From contig ML978188.1 of NCBI GenBank assembly GCA_010015745.1, forward strand, positions 186,001 through 250,000: a stretch of DNA of 64,000 bases, read 5' to 3'. The position numbers and the translations under genes were made by a program. This DNA is from Setomelanomma holmii. Taxonomy: Eukaryota; Ascomycota; Dothideomycetes; Pleosporales; Phaeosphaeriaceae. Each line of letters starts with the position of its first letter. The first letter of the stretch is position 1. Shown here piece by piece: positions 21,901 through 32,405 of the stretch. The notes below the pieces were generated by a model. It was not told the DNA's origin. It saw only the letters and a list, made by a program, of their open reading frames with translations, and searched no databases.

Positions 21901-24900
21901 TCATGAAAGCTTCACCAACCGTAGCAAGAATGTCGCCTTGTGTAGTTCCTGCTCTTCTTGCGCAATAACTGTCTCATTGCTGTTCTCCGCAATCTTGCCT
22001 TCTACCTCAGTAATGACATGCTTATCGACGTTCCGTCGCAGCGCCTTTTCGAACAGTGGTCCTTGTTTCTCAAATGCAGCTTCTAGGCCTAAGTTGTCAG
22101 GATCGCTCAGGACACGGTACTCCATGCCTACGTCGTCCGTTGGTACCAGTCCAGCCTTCTTTCGGAGATCTTGTACGCGGCGGATAACTTCGCGTGCTAG
22201 ACCTTCTTGCTCGAGCTCAGGATATGAAGCCACGTCTAGGATGATAAGAACGTCATTGTCTGTGTTGAACTCCTGATCTTTGTTTGCGTCATCCTTGGCT
22301 AGGCCACGCTTGACCATGAGATCATCTCCCTCGACTTTGATGCCATCGACTAGGAGCTCGCCGTTCTTGAGGAAGTCCTTGATCTCTTGCGAGGTCAGAT
22401 TGGGCAGCGCCTTCTTGACCTTGACGGCATCCTTCTTCAGCTTCTTGCCGAGAACCGAAAAGTCCGCAGTGGCTGAGTATTGCACCTTGTACTTCTCCTC
22501 GTCACTGGAAAGCACGAGGTCTCGGATGTTGAGTTCTTCGGAGATATAGTTCTCTAATGACTTGACATCGTCGAGATATTGCTGGTCCGGGTGTATGACA
22601 ACAAGCATCTTCAGGGGAATCTTCAAACCCTTGTTCGCACGATCTCGGCAGATACGACCAAGCTCAATGACGGACTGCATGCGCTTGACCTGGCGTTCGA
22701 CAACTTCGTCGAAAAGCTCTTCTCGGACTTCGGGGAAGGGGAGGAAGTGTATGCTTCGGTCGTCCTCGGCGTGCAGTTCTTTGGGAATGTGGGGTTGTAA
22801 TCGAAGGTAGATGTTGTCTGTAATGAAGGGAGTGAACGGCGCAAGACCTCGGCAGAGCGTGTAGAGGACCTCGAAAAGAGTGTTCAGAGCGTGCTTGGTG
22901 TCCTCGAGACCGTACTCGCCCTTCAACCGTCGGCGATTGAATCGGATATACCAGTTGGTTGTGTTGTCGATGAGTTCGAGGAGACGTGGAACCACGGTGT
23001 AGAGCCTATATGCAGCCATCTCAGCGTTCACAAACTTGAGTAACGATTGACACGAAGCCAGGATCCACCTGTCCAGGATGTTGGTATTGGTCTTCTCAGC
23101 TGCCGGGTCGAAAACAAAGTGTAGACCGGCGACCTTCTTCAGGAGAGTAGCTTGCTGCTCGAAGAACTGATAGCTGTTCCACAACGGCAGCAGAACCTTG
23201 GAAACGATCTCCTTGACACCCGCCTCTTTGAACCGTAGAGTTTCTGCTCGGACTACAGGGGAGTTGATGAGATATAGCCGTAACGCGTCGGAGCCATAGT
23301 TGTTCATGATAAGCGATGGATCTGGGTAGTTCTTGAGACGCTTTGACATCTTCTTGCCGTCTTCCGCTAGGACAATGCCGTTGACCACACAGTTCTTGAA
23401 GGGCAGCTTGCCGAAGAGATGGGTTCCAAGTACGGTCAAGGTGTAGAACCAGCCTCGAGTCTGGTCGAGACCTTCCGCGATGAAGTCACCTGGGAAAGAC
23501 TTCTCGAATTGCTCGACGTTCTCAAACGGGTAATGCGCGCTCGCGTAAGGCATGGAACCCGACTCGAACCAGCAATCGAACACTTCGGGCGTTCGCCGCA
23601 ACATACCCTTGCCCTGCTGACTTGGGATAGTGATATCGTCGATCTTGTCTCGGTGAATGTCGGTGAGCTCGCCTTCGTATCCGCTCAGCTTCTTCAGCTC
23701 CTCAACACTGCCAACACAGACCATTTCTTTGCCATCATCGCTGACCCACAGTGGTAGTGGCGTGCCCCAGAATCGATTTCGCGATACAGCCCAGTCTGGA
23801 GAGTTTGATATCCAGTTCGCGAAGCGCTTCTCTTTTACAAATGATGGCACCCAATGTGATCCTGCAATATTCTCCAACATCTGTGGTACAATGTCTTGAA
23901 TCTTGATGAAGTACGAAGGAACCGTTCGATAGATGAGCGGTGTGTCTGATCGCCAGCAGAATGGATAACTGTGGGTCAGTTGTGAATCGACGACCAGTCG
24001 GCCGGTGCCCTTCAAGTGCTTGATGATGGCCTTGTCTGCCGCCTTGACATGTTGACCTTCGAAATCGCGTACTACTGACGTGAAGCAGCCAGCATCATCG
24101 ACGGGGTTCGGCGGTGGTCGCGTATCGCTGATGACTCCGTGTGCGAGGCCGACTCTGTAATCGTCCTCTCCGTATGCGGGCGCCTGATGGACAATACCAA
24201 CACCACTGTCAGCTGTGACATACCCGTCGTTCAGGACCTTGAAGCCGTAGTCCTTGAACTCGTCATACAGGTAGTCGAAGAGTGGCTCGTACTTCCAGCC
24301 CAGCATTTCCTTGCCCTTGAGCTTCTGCACAATCTTGAATTTGGCTTTTTTGGGGTCTTTGTACAGTGTACGTAGGAGTGCTTCGAGGAGGATGTAGTGC
24401 TTGCCCGACGCTTCGTCGAGGATCTTGATGTATTCGAAGTCAGGATGCGCGCAGAGACCCACGTTCGACGGGAGTGTCCATGGTGTTGTTGTCCTGTATA
24501 GTGTGAGTCATGTTCGTCTTACAATGGCAGCGCAGACTCACCATGCCAGAAGAAGCGTGTTGGGGTCTTCCACGAGCGGGAATGAGACTACGACTGCTGG
24601 ATCCTGAACGTCCTTGTAGTTCTGTGAGGCCTCAAAGTTGCTGAGCGGAGTAGCCAGGGCGGTGCTGTAGGGCATGACCTTGAAGCCGCGATAGACTGCG
24701 CCCTTGTCGAAGAGGCGCTTGAAGACCCACCATTCCGACTCCATGAAGCTCGTGTCCATAGTCTTGTAGTCATTGTCAAAGTCAATCCAGCGCCCGAGCC
24801 TGTCGATGGTCGATCTCCACTCAGTCGCATACCGCATAACAATAGCCCGGCACTTCTCGTTGTATTTTGCAATGCCCAATTCCCGCACGGCATCGCGACC

Positions 24901-25267
24901 AGACATACCGAGCTCCTTGTCAATCTCGTACTCGATAGGCACGCCGTGTGTGTCCCAGCCAAATCTGCGCTCGACATATCGGCCCTTCATCGACCAGTAC
25001 CGCGGGATAATGTCCTTGATGGTCGAGGCCAAGAGGTGGCCATAATGCGGCATACCGGTCGCGAAGGGCGGTCCATCGTAGAAGGTGTATGGCTCTTTCC
25101 CTTTTGACTTCAAGTGGCTGTTAGCTATACTGCAAACTGCAGAGCCCGCATGCTCAACTTGAGGCCGTATAGAATGTACATACCAACTCGACCTGGCGTA
25201 AGAAGGCGTCAGTTTCCTTCCAGCGCGCAAGGATACGCTCCTCCTCCTTGGGAAAGTCGATAGACAT
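21901..25267 (-). CDS. ILS1: isoleucyl-tRNA synthetase, cytoplasmic
   Basis: Charges tRNA-Ile with isoleucine. Three exons: 25267-25184, 25107-24542 and 24493-21901, total 1080 aa, as for yeast Ils1. The introns are short with GTATGT/AAG and GTGAGT/CAG ends and join in phase. The N-terminus MSIDFPKEEERILARW is that of cytosolic class I enzymes with no presequence. The HIGH-like signature is HYGH in FATGMPHYGHLLAS at about residue 50. The CP1 editing domain follows, with TTTPWTLPSNV spanning the second splice site. WFESGSMPYASAHYP, the KMSKR signature in DGKKMSKRLKNYPDPS, and an anticodon-binding and C-terminal domain complete the protein. This is an essential gene and intact. Confidence 0.97.
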
Positions 25268-25789
25268 GGCGAGGTTGTGTTGCTTAGGTCCAGTCCGTGG
25301 CGGGGAATGTTTTTTTTGGTGTTGACTTGTCCGCTCCCCGCAACTAGCGTGACTCAGCTATCGATACCACATCTCTCCCATGCACTTCTATCCATCTCGA
25401 CGCTTAACATGACAAATCCTTGTGTGTTTGTGAACAGTGCACTAATACCTGACCTCATCCTCCCTCATGACCGCATCTCTAGTTCAAGACATGGACCAGC
25501 CGGAAGCCGACGAGCAATGACGAAGTCGCGCTCCCTGCACGTCACGCGTCAAGCGCCGCAATGACTTGTGCGCGGTCACGACGGCCTTTGTAAAATGGAC
25601 ATGTATCTCAAAGGATGTTTCAAAATCCTCAGGCTACTCCTCGCGAGCGGATCCCAGCAGACAAAAGTGTTTGAGTATATATAGGATGCTTCGTTGTCGA
25701 CTGACGGAGATAATCAGCCGCAAGGCCCGCTTCACGCCCCCGGACATTTCGATCGCGACTTTTCGCTCAGCATCGCGTCGTGAACGCCA
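25268..25789. other. intergenic region between divergent genes
   Basis: Separates ILS1 (reverse) from the secreted-protein gene (forward). Contains a run of eight T near 25310 and no credible coding frame. Confidence 0.5.
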
Positions 25790-26675
25790 ATGGAGCTTCC
25801 GAACATGGTGCTCACTCTTCTTGCCCTGTTCGTTGCATCCGTCATTGCACAAACTGACATCATCGCGCCTTCCGTCGTCGCGGCTGGAAACCCCTTTCAA
25901 TGCTACCCTCACAGTAGAATATCACCCCCTTCAGAAGGCGACTTACGCCTATGCACTTCGCGTATTTCTTGGGTCTTCACCAACCGACAAGTCCGTTCCG
26001 TCTTTCTACCATACTGACTGTCAGTACCCCTACTTTTTTGCCATGTCTTGTGCTGACTGTCCTCTGGGCTATTTGATCCACGAACAGACGTTATGCGATC
26101 CGACTATCACCATCGACGTAGACCAAGGTGTCGCGAATTTCGAAGACATGCCCTTCATGGTCACTATAACAAGCACAGTTGGGTCATCTGGGAAGCACTA
26201 CGTCTTGGCCGCGCGTGTAATGAACACAGACGGCTCGTATTACACCGGCCAACTGTTCTCTGATGTCTTTGAACTTACTGGGGCAAATGGAACACGGGCA
26301 AAGTTTCAACAACAAGGGAATACACTCTGGGGCGACGATGGTATGGCATGCTTGGGCTTCTCATGCGTGAAGGGCTGTGCCGATGCTCCGAATATCACTA
26401 CGACAGATGGATACTATGACACATGTATCAACTCGTGCCCTGGTGTGAGTGTAGATCCAAATTCTTCACATGACCCCACGGCCGCACTTGTGGAGCCATC
26501 TGCTTGCCCTAATTCCGTGTCGAGCAAAGCGACCACGACCACGACGATGTCGAGGTCGTCGACTCGTCCAGTAACAGCTGCCGCTCGGACTGGCGTGGCC
26601 GTTCCCATGAATCCATACAACGCCATGCTGTCTGCAGCATTTCCGCCACTCTTGAAGGCTGGTCTGCTCGGTTGA
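25790..26675 (+). pseudogene. predicted secreted, possibly GPI-anchored protein with a frameshift
   Basis: ATG at 25790 (or 25805) opens a clear signal peptide (MVLTLLALFVASVIA, cleavage before QTD). The mature start contains IIAPSVVAAGNPF. At about 25891-25897, within CCCCTTT, coding potential passes to the next frame, which starts NATLTVEYHPLQ and runs to 26675. One extra base there explains it; no intron fits. The downstream part is Cys-containing and has N-glycosylation sites (NGT, NIT, NSS), then a Thr/Ser-rich stretch and a hydrophobic end (AFPPLLKAGLLG) compatible with a GPI signal. The N-terminal 'I..P..V.AG..F.A.L' pattern vaguely recalls small secreted NIS1-type proteins, but I would not assign that. 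A 68-base GT..AG segment at about 26021-26088 looks intron-like but is out of phase. It may be a pseudogene or a sequence error. Confidence 0.5.
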
Positions 26676-27240
26676 TTTGCAAGGCGTCACAGCAGTCTAC
26701 AGTGCAGATCGATGCGTTGCAACAACATGCTGTCGCCTAAAGCGCGCCATAGCGGTGATCCAAACAACAGTCACTGGTCACACACACCGGTCCGTTTAGG
26801 AAGAAGCAGAGGGTCAGTTAATGACTCGAGTTACGCACCCAGAATGAGGAAGAGTAACCGTCTCGTACGATGGCGCTTCCATGGTGATCAGCCATATCTT
26901 CAAGTGTTCGAATATTAAAGCTGAGTTGTTAGAATGGACTAGCAATTGGTCACCAAGCACGAACAAGGTGCAGTATCTCAAAGCTGGCTTACGACCCTGC
27001 TTTTTTTTTTGAAGCAGGAGTGTCGGAGAATATGAAGTTTGAAACGAGTGCCCACCAACATACCTTGTTTACTTCGCACAATTCCAGTCGTTGAAACAGT
27101 GACATCCGGAAGTTAAAGCACCGATGCAGAATACCGGCATCGCCGCACACATCTTCTTTACCATCCCGCGAGCTCATTCAGCTTATATTGTTGAAAACCT
27201 GAAGGCTCCGATCTCTTCTTCACATCTTTTGTCCTCCAGT
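26676..27240. other. intergenic with an A/T homopolymer
   Basis: Contains a run of eleven T near 27001. The frame of the next gene is open back to an ATG at 27124, but the signal peptide starts at 27241. Confidence 0.45.
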
Positions 27241-28029
27241 ATGCGCTTCCTTCACGTGCTAAGCGTTCTTCTGATAGCGATACTTGAGACTTGCAATGCG
27301 CAATCACCACCAACGCCCACGCCGCCCCGTTCAGATCCTCATCCGCCTACAATTATGAACCAGGGCAATGAAGGAACTGCAAAGGCTCAGTGTAAGCGTA
27401 TTCGCGTCCTGGCCGCACTGAACTGGACTGCTAGCGACGCCGGCATCCTCGATTCTCTAGTTGCGAGCGGCAAGATGAAAGAAGACCAACGCAGACTATT
27501 ACAGTCCAGCGCGGCCGGCATTAGCTCCCAGCTTGAGCTATTGATGTCCAATGCAACTTTGAAGAAAGAGTGCGATATTATCAACGCCAGTCGTAAAGAT
27601 GCTCGCCAGTGCAGGAGTTTGAAGAAGCTAGAGAAGAAGGTGGATCTCGCGAGAAATGACACTGTTGCTGCAGAGGGCCCAAATGCCGAGGTGCAGGCAG
27701 AGAAGAACAAAGGAACGATAGACAAACTCGAGGTGGAACTCCAGAAGTTGAAAAGCAACACCACGCTGCTGAACTTTTGCAACACCGATCCAGCGGTGCA
27801 GCAGGGTCCACAGGCGAATGGGCAAATTGGGAATCGTAAGTATCGACAGGATGCAGTATCAAGTTTAATAGCCACTGATTGCAAAGCAGAAGAAGTTGAT
27901 AACAGCGGTGCTATTGGTATTTCAACCAGCGAAGCCGATACCTATGTTCGAAAGGCCTCTTCAACGACGTATCTGTCAGTCTCTATTCTGCTCGCAGTAT
28001 TCCTGCAATTTCAAATCGATTATCCATGA
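27241..28029 (+). CDS. predicted secreted, GPI-anchor-like protein, function unknown
   Basis: ATG 27241 begins a signal peptide (MRFLHVLSVLLIAILETCNA) followed by a Pro-rich linker (QSPPTPTPPRSDPHPPT). The body is helical and rich in Lys/Glu/Leu with several N-x-S/T sites (NWT, NAT, NAS, NDT, NTT) and Cys residues that may pair. The C-terminus is hydrophobic (TTYLSVSILLAVFLQF), consistent with a GPI signal or a membrane anchor. A likely 51-base intron (27836-27886, GTAAGT..AAG) or 54-base intron (to 27889) is a multiple of three and so hidden in the open frame. The mature form is about 245 aa before processing. Neighbours on both sides also encode secreted proteins. No known domain was recognised. 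Confidence 0.65.
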   Translation: MRFLHVLSVLLIAILETCNAQSPPTPTPPRSDPHPPTIMNQGNEGTAKAQCKRIRVLAALNWTASDAGILDSLVASGKMKEDQRRLLQSSAAGISSQLELLMSNATLKKECDIINASRKDARQCRSLKKLEKKVDLARNDTVAAEGPNAEVQAEKNKGTIDKLEVELQKLKSNTTLLNFCNTDPAVQQGPQANGQIGNRKYRQDAVSSLIATDCKAEEVDNSGAIGISTSEADTYVRKASSTTYLSVSILLAVFLQFQIDYP

Positions 28030-28496
28030 GCACAACGTTCCCAGTATATGCGCCAATCTTTCATTGCGGTCGTGTCAAGAATTACTTCGACGCACAGTCC
28101 GTACTGGAGCTGACTGCATTGCTTATACTTTCTATGCAGCTTACGGTCCACATTGATGCTTTTGTGCACCCAGAAAACACACGTGTGACTGATCCGCTGG
28201 CCGAGGCGCCGAGTGCGAGTTCACCAGGTACTCCGGATGATTTGAAGTATATTGCCCTGGCTCGTGCTCTTGCTGTAAAGATCACATCAGCCACATGCGA
28301 GCCAATAGCCTCGTCTTTGACCCTCAGGAATCACGAGCATCTCTCCGGCCTCGCAGGCTGCGGCGACCGAGGACAACTATAAGAACAGCGAAAAAGGTAA
28401 TTGTGATGCTGATGTCTTGAGAGGTCCAAATCAGCGCCAAGCCGATCTGCATCCAAGACCGCTCATCTAATTGTCATACTCTGGGACGCCGGCACA

Positions 28497-29027
28497 ATGA
28501 CTGTTTTCAGTATTGCTCTTGTAGTGTTTATCACCAGTGCAATTGCTCAGACCAATGGTTGCACTGGCTTCAAGAACGACGTTGGATACTGCGACACCCT
28601 GACCTATATCGACCGTACGACCACATCCACTGATCCGCCATCGGTACAAGATTGCTACGATGCATGCCGCGGCGTGCTCAGTGATGCAGGAGATTGGGCC
28701 GTTGATCTCAGGGGTAACTCCTCCTCTTGTTGCTTCGCCTAAAACTCTTCACATCTATCTCTTCGGTACATGCTGCCACCTTTCACTAACATGGTGTCAG
28801 GCAAACCAGACGACTACCGCCAAAACATGGTGGGATATCCATGTGGCTTCAGTATTGGTCCCGCACCGGGCCAGCCGAAGGACTACTACTTCTCAATGCA
28901 CAATCAAGACATTGTCGACATCTTGGATGAGGTGAACAAGAGATTTGCGCCATTGCATGGCGGGAGAGTTGCGGCGGAGGGGATCGTGCGGTGTGAAGGG
29001 TATAATACGACCTGGTGGGTTACTTGA
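28497..29027 (+). CDS. small secreted cysteine-rich protein, Ecp2/Hce2-like effector candidate
   Basis: Two exons, 28497-28713 and 28801-29027, give 147 aa. The intron has a GTAACT donor, CTAAC branch point and TCAG acceptor. Signal peptide: MTVFSIALVVFITSAIA, cleaved before QTN. Six Cys in the mature protein suggest three disulfides. The pattern D-C ... W-A-V, then a Y-x-C-G-F block, then HNQDIVDILDEVNKRF, then G-G-R-V-A-A-E-G ... C ... W fits the Hce2 domain (homologues of Cladosporium fulvum Ecp2). Such proteins are secreted into the apoplast and are linked to necrosis or virulence in some plant pathogens, but the family also occurs in non-pathogens. Assignment is from motif memory, so treat it as a candidate. 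Confidence 0.62.
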
Positions 29028-29434
29028 TCGATAGAGAAGTCAAAGCAGAACGCTTTCTTGTTCATAGATGAGGCTTAAAGATGCTACTTGGCGCTGATAG
29101 TGATGGCGTGCGATGGCATTCCCTTTCTGATCCACTATCACGTCAGCCAATCAGCATGTTGATGCCTACTGTTCCTGCTCATCTCTAACATCACTTCGTT
29201 ACTTGAAAGCTGCTTGCAGTACTCAGTTTCATTCCATCTAATCACTAAAGTCCTGAGGCTGGCTACAGCATCCACAAATGTAACTTATGTGGTCCTGTCT
29301 AACCTTCAAGGTAAGCTAAGGGTAGAGCTGCACTTATGATATGGAGGCTAATCAGTAATCCCCTTTTGTTGTTGCAGGCCCACATCCAGTAACGCACGGA
29401 GAGAAGACGGCGCGGCATCCACGCGTTCTATTGC
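29028..29434. other. intergenic, no gene supported
   Basis: Between two convergent genes. No convincing frame. Confidence 0.45.
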
Positions 29435-30178
29435 CTAGCCCGCGATGCCCTCCCTACTGATATATCGGACTTTCATGAGCTGCGCTTTCTCTTCCTTGAC
29501 GACATCGAGCAGAGCCTTCAGATCACTGCCATCGTGCAAAGAATCATCCTCATCATCGCCTACAGCGCCAAGCACTAGACTCAAGAGATTGTCGATTGTG
29601 TCTTGACGCGCTAGGTGTGCGAGTTGAAGACGCGCGAGAAACTCGTCGATGGAAAAGAGAAGGTTGTCCAGGGTAGTATCGTAGCTGTCTGCGCGAGGCT
29701 TGAGCTCCTTCTCCTTGGCATCGTCGTCCTCGTCTGGGGTGTGCTGAGCGAGCTCAGCCGGAAATGCGGTGGTGGCTGGCGGTTTGTAGAAAAGATCCTT
29801 CAGAACGACTTCACCAAGGTCGGAGTTGCCAAAGTCCTTATCGACTCCTGTTGTAGTGTCAAGATGGTCTTCGACAACACCAGCCGAAACCTGCGACTGC
29901 GCAGCAAAATGGGGCACTGCAGACAGACGTTCCTCCGACTTTCCAATGGGGATAAGAAGTTCTTGGATGTTTCTAGCATCGTCGCGCGTATTGCCAGTAC
30001 GGTGTGTTAGCCGCTCGCTAAATCTCTAGTTATTGGTAGCACAGTCGTTCTGCTGGCTATGACTGCCACTGTCGTTCGCAGCCTCGACCCCTGAGCTGGG
30101 CGGGCCTGCGCTGTCTGATGCGGGGTACGCGAGTGCTCGTGCATTGCAAAGAGCGACGAGAAGCATGTTGATCCTCAT
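29435..30178 (-). pseudogene. predicted secreted acidic protein with in-frame TAG
   Basis: ATG 30178 starts a signal-like peptide (MRINMLLVALCNARALA, then YPASDSAGPP). The frame meets TAG at 30028-30026, right after NDCATNN, then continues without a shift as RFSERLTHRTGNTRDDARNI. It stays open to 29435, through an acidic stretch (HTPDEDDDAKEKELK) and Leu-rich helices (SIDEFLARLQLAHLAR). Total length would be about 247 codons. The TAG is one C-to-T change from CAG. Alternatively a 63-base intron (GTCGAG at about 30088 to ..ACTAG ending at 30026) would remove it in phase, but that donor is poor. Function unknown. It closes a run of four secreted-protein genes. Confidence 0.45.
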
Positions 30179-31952
30179 GTCGTTGGCGAGAGATGGGTCT
30201 GGTGCTAGGAATTAAGAAGGTCGGTATGCCGATGCGGAATGAAGAGTTGCGACTTGTATGCGCAAGAAGTGACAACGGGAGGGCTGGGAGATCGAAGAAA
30301 GTGCTTTATACTATGGATACCGATGAAGCTCTCGCAGTCTTTCACTTTCGGCGCCCACATCACTTCCCTCGATGGCTGCCTTACCCTCTGAGTCGCTAGC
30401 AAACGGAGGCGCTCAGCCGGCACACTCGACGCCAGTGGACCTTATGCTCTTACAGAAGCTTGAAGATCTCCAACATATTCTGCTACAATTACCTGATTTC
30501 GACAAAAGAATTTGACCTCGATGAAGTGCTCCGTAAAAAGCGGAATCGAGGAAATATCACTACTTGGAAGCGTGGATCGCTGGTGCTACTCGGCCATATA
30601 CAACACTATATTCGCACAACCGTTGAGCATTGCACGTCAAGTTGCTGCACGCTCTCATGAGGACCTTGGCTGATGTGGCCAGTGGGACGAGGCTGGAAAG
30701 GATGGATTGAAAGAATCGTATCTTGATAGCTGCCGATATTGAGCAATAACGGTGATGACGTTGGTCTTTTGTGGTAAAGAAGGGTAGAATGAAAGTGAAC
30801 GTCCACCTCATATACAACTGCTTCTTGTCAGACCACAACCACATCTGGCTGATGTGATAACACAAGTCTCCTTGAGTGATAACCGTTGATACGTTTCGAA
30901 GAGTCTGGGTTACAGAAGAGAGCACGTTTTGTGTCGAACCCTGGTGTCTTCGACCATCAGTGCCAGAATGTACAACGCAGCACATTGTACAGTGTCGTGG
31001 CCTATCCTGCAATTGCCTGGCGAGGGAGCATACCGAGGGATGAGGTTCCCAGCTGCAAATAGTTTGCCTTCGCTGTTCTGGTCTGGCTGTACTACGCAGC
31101 ACAGAGCGCAGGATGGTGTCTCACACCTCACGCCTGTTTATGTAGGCCGGTATAAAGAAGCTGAGCAGGCAATTCGTCGATTGTATGTAACTGATTTTAG
31201 ACTTGATCTTACGTGGTTCTCGAGATACTCAAGTGCGACGTCCGGTCAACCTTTTTGCTATCTATCTGAGAGATGCACGGCTTGACTGGCTCACTTCTCT
31301 AGGAGTGTACCGCTGCCTTGCGACTTGTTCCTGGGGCTTGTCGAATGGTTGTACACCAGAGACAACAGGATCCGAGTTTGCGACACGACGTACAACTGAT
31401 CGGCGAGCACAACAGAATAGTCTATTTTGCTCCTTCTATCAAATTGTGCCGACAAACGTGGATTTTCTCTCGAGCGAGCACAAATTCCCACTTCGAGTCA
31501 AGGCTTCTGTGGTACGTAAGAACATTGGGCTGGAAAAAAAGCTGTACGATGAACATACAAGAGTCATTGGGACGGCTGGTGGTGCTTGAACTGGTGATGG
31601 TCGCTCGAACAGTGGGCCTCAGATATCGTGCATATGCGGCAGTACGGCATTGTGTTTCCGACCAAGGTCTTGTCAAGTGGAGTATTTCCGCCATCATGCA
31701 AAAGGCACTTTCCCATGAGCACGTGCCAAGTCACGCTTGCGCTAGCGTATGGGCAACTAGCCAATGCGGGACCACGGAGCTACGTCAGCGGAGATCATCT
31801 GGTAAGATGCGTGCATATAAACCACGCTTCAGCTCTCACCAACTCACATGGCTCTGAGTCCATGTCGCGCCTGAAGTGGGGAAGAAAAGCCTAGACAGCG
31901 CGGAGGCAACATTCACCCTACTCCATTCTCTTTTTAGACTTTGCACTGATGA
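30179..31952. other. gene-poor region, no gene supported
   Basis: About 1.8 kb with only short, overlapping frames on both strands that lack domain-like composition. No terminal repeats or transposase-like sequence were recognised by eye. Confidence 0.45.
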
Positions 31953-32312
31953 CCAACCCCGTGTTCTCCGTCGCAGCTACTTGCTGGTGTATTCGCTAGT
32001 TCTGCAATTCAACTTGCGCCACGGCAAAGCCGACGAACCCAATCTGGTCTCGACAATGAAGAACAGGCGGCGTTGCGCGACATCAGCACTTGGCTTGTTA
32101 TCCTATGTCGTCACGATTACTTCTCCGGCCAATCAGCGTATTCACTCCCGCGTTGGGTTGCGATCGACCAGTCAGAAAACGGCGAACTAGATCCTAGCCG
32201 TCTTCGCGTAGATCCGAGAACGCGAATAGCGCGGTTGCGATACATGGCAAGGTTGGTAACGGTCGCCCATCATTCATATATACCTTGTTCCCGCAGGAAT
32301 GATTGTGGCTAG
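31953..32312 (+). pseudogene. orphan coding relic, possibly from a fungal transcription factor
   Basis: An open stretch without an upstream ATG reads GVFASSAIQLAPRQ, then EEQAALRDISTWLVILCRHD and YSLPRWVAIDQSENGELDPS, with conserved-looking composition, before degenerating at 32312. A splice acceptor (TCGCAG) lies at 31976 and a possible donor (GTAACG) at about 32254. The 'LRD..TWL......D...S' pattern recalls the middle region of Zn2Cys6 regulators, but no zinc cluster or remaining exons are visible nearby. It probably represents an internal exon left from a lost gene just upstream of the MFS gene. Identity is uncertain. Confidence 0.3.
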
Positions 32313-32405
32313 GCCTCCTGCACGACGAGTTACATCCGCGGTTGCACGCGCATAGTCACCTGGTATTTTCTTTCTCGCGGCAAACACTTCAAGTCTCTAC
32401 ACAAC

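Noticed and set aside
21767..22810. Several Ser-rich forward frames
   Set aside because: Antisense to isoleucyl-tRNA synthetase coding sequence.
30560..31102. Reverse frame of 180 codons in the gene-poor region
   Set aside because: No ATG-linked domain, signal peptide or splice support; composition looks random.
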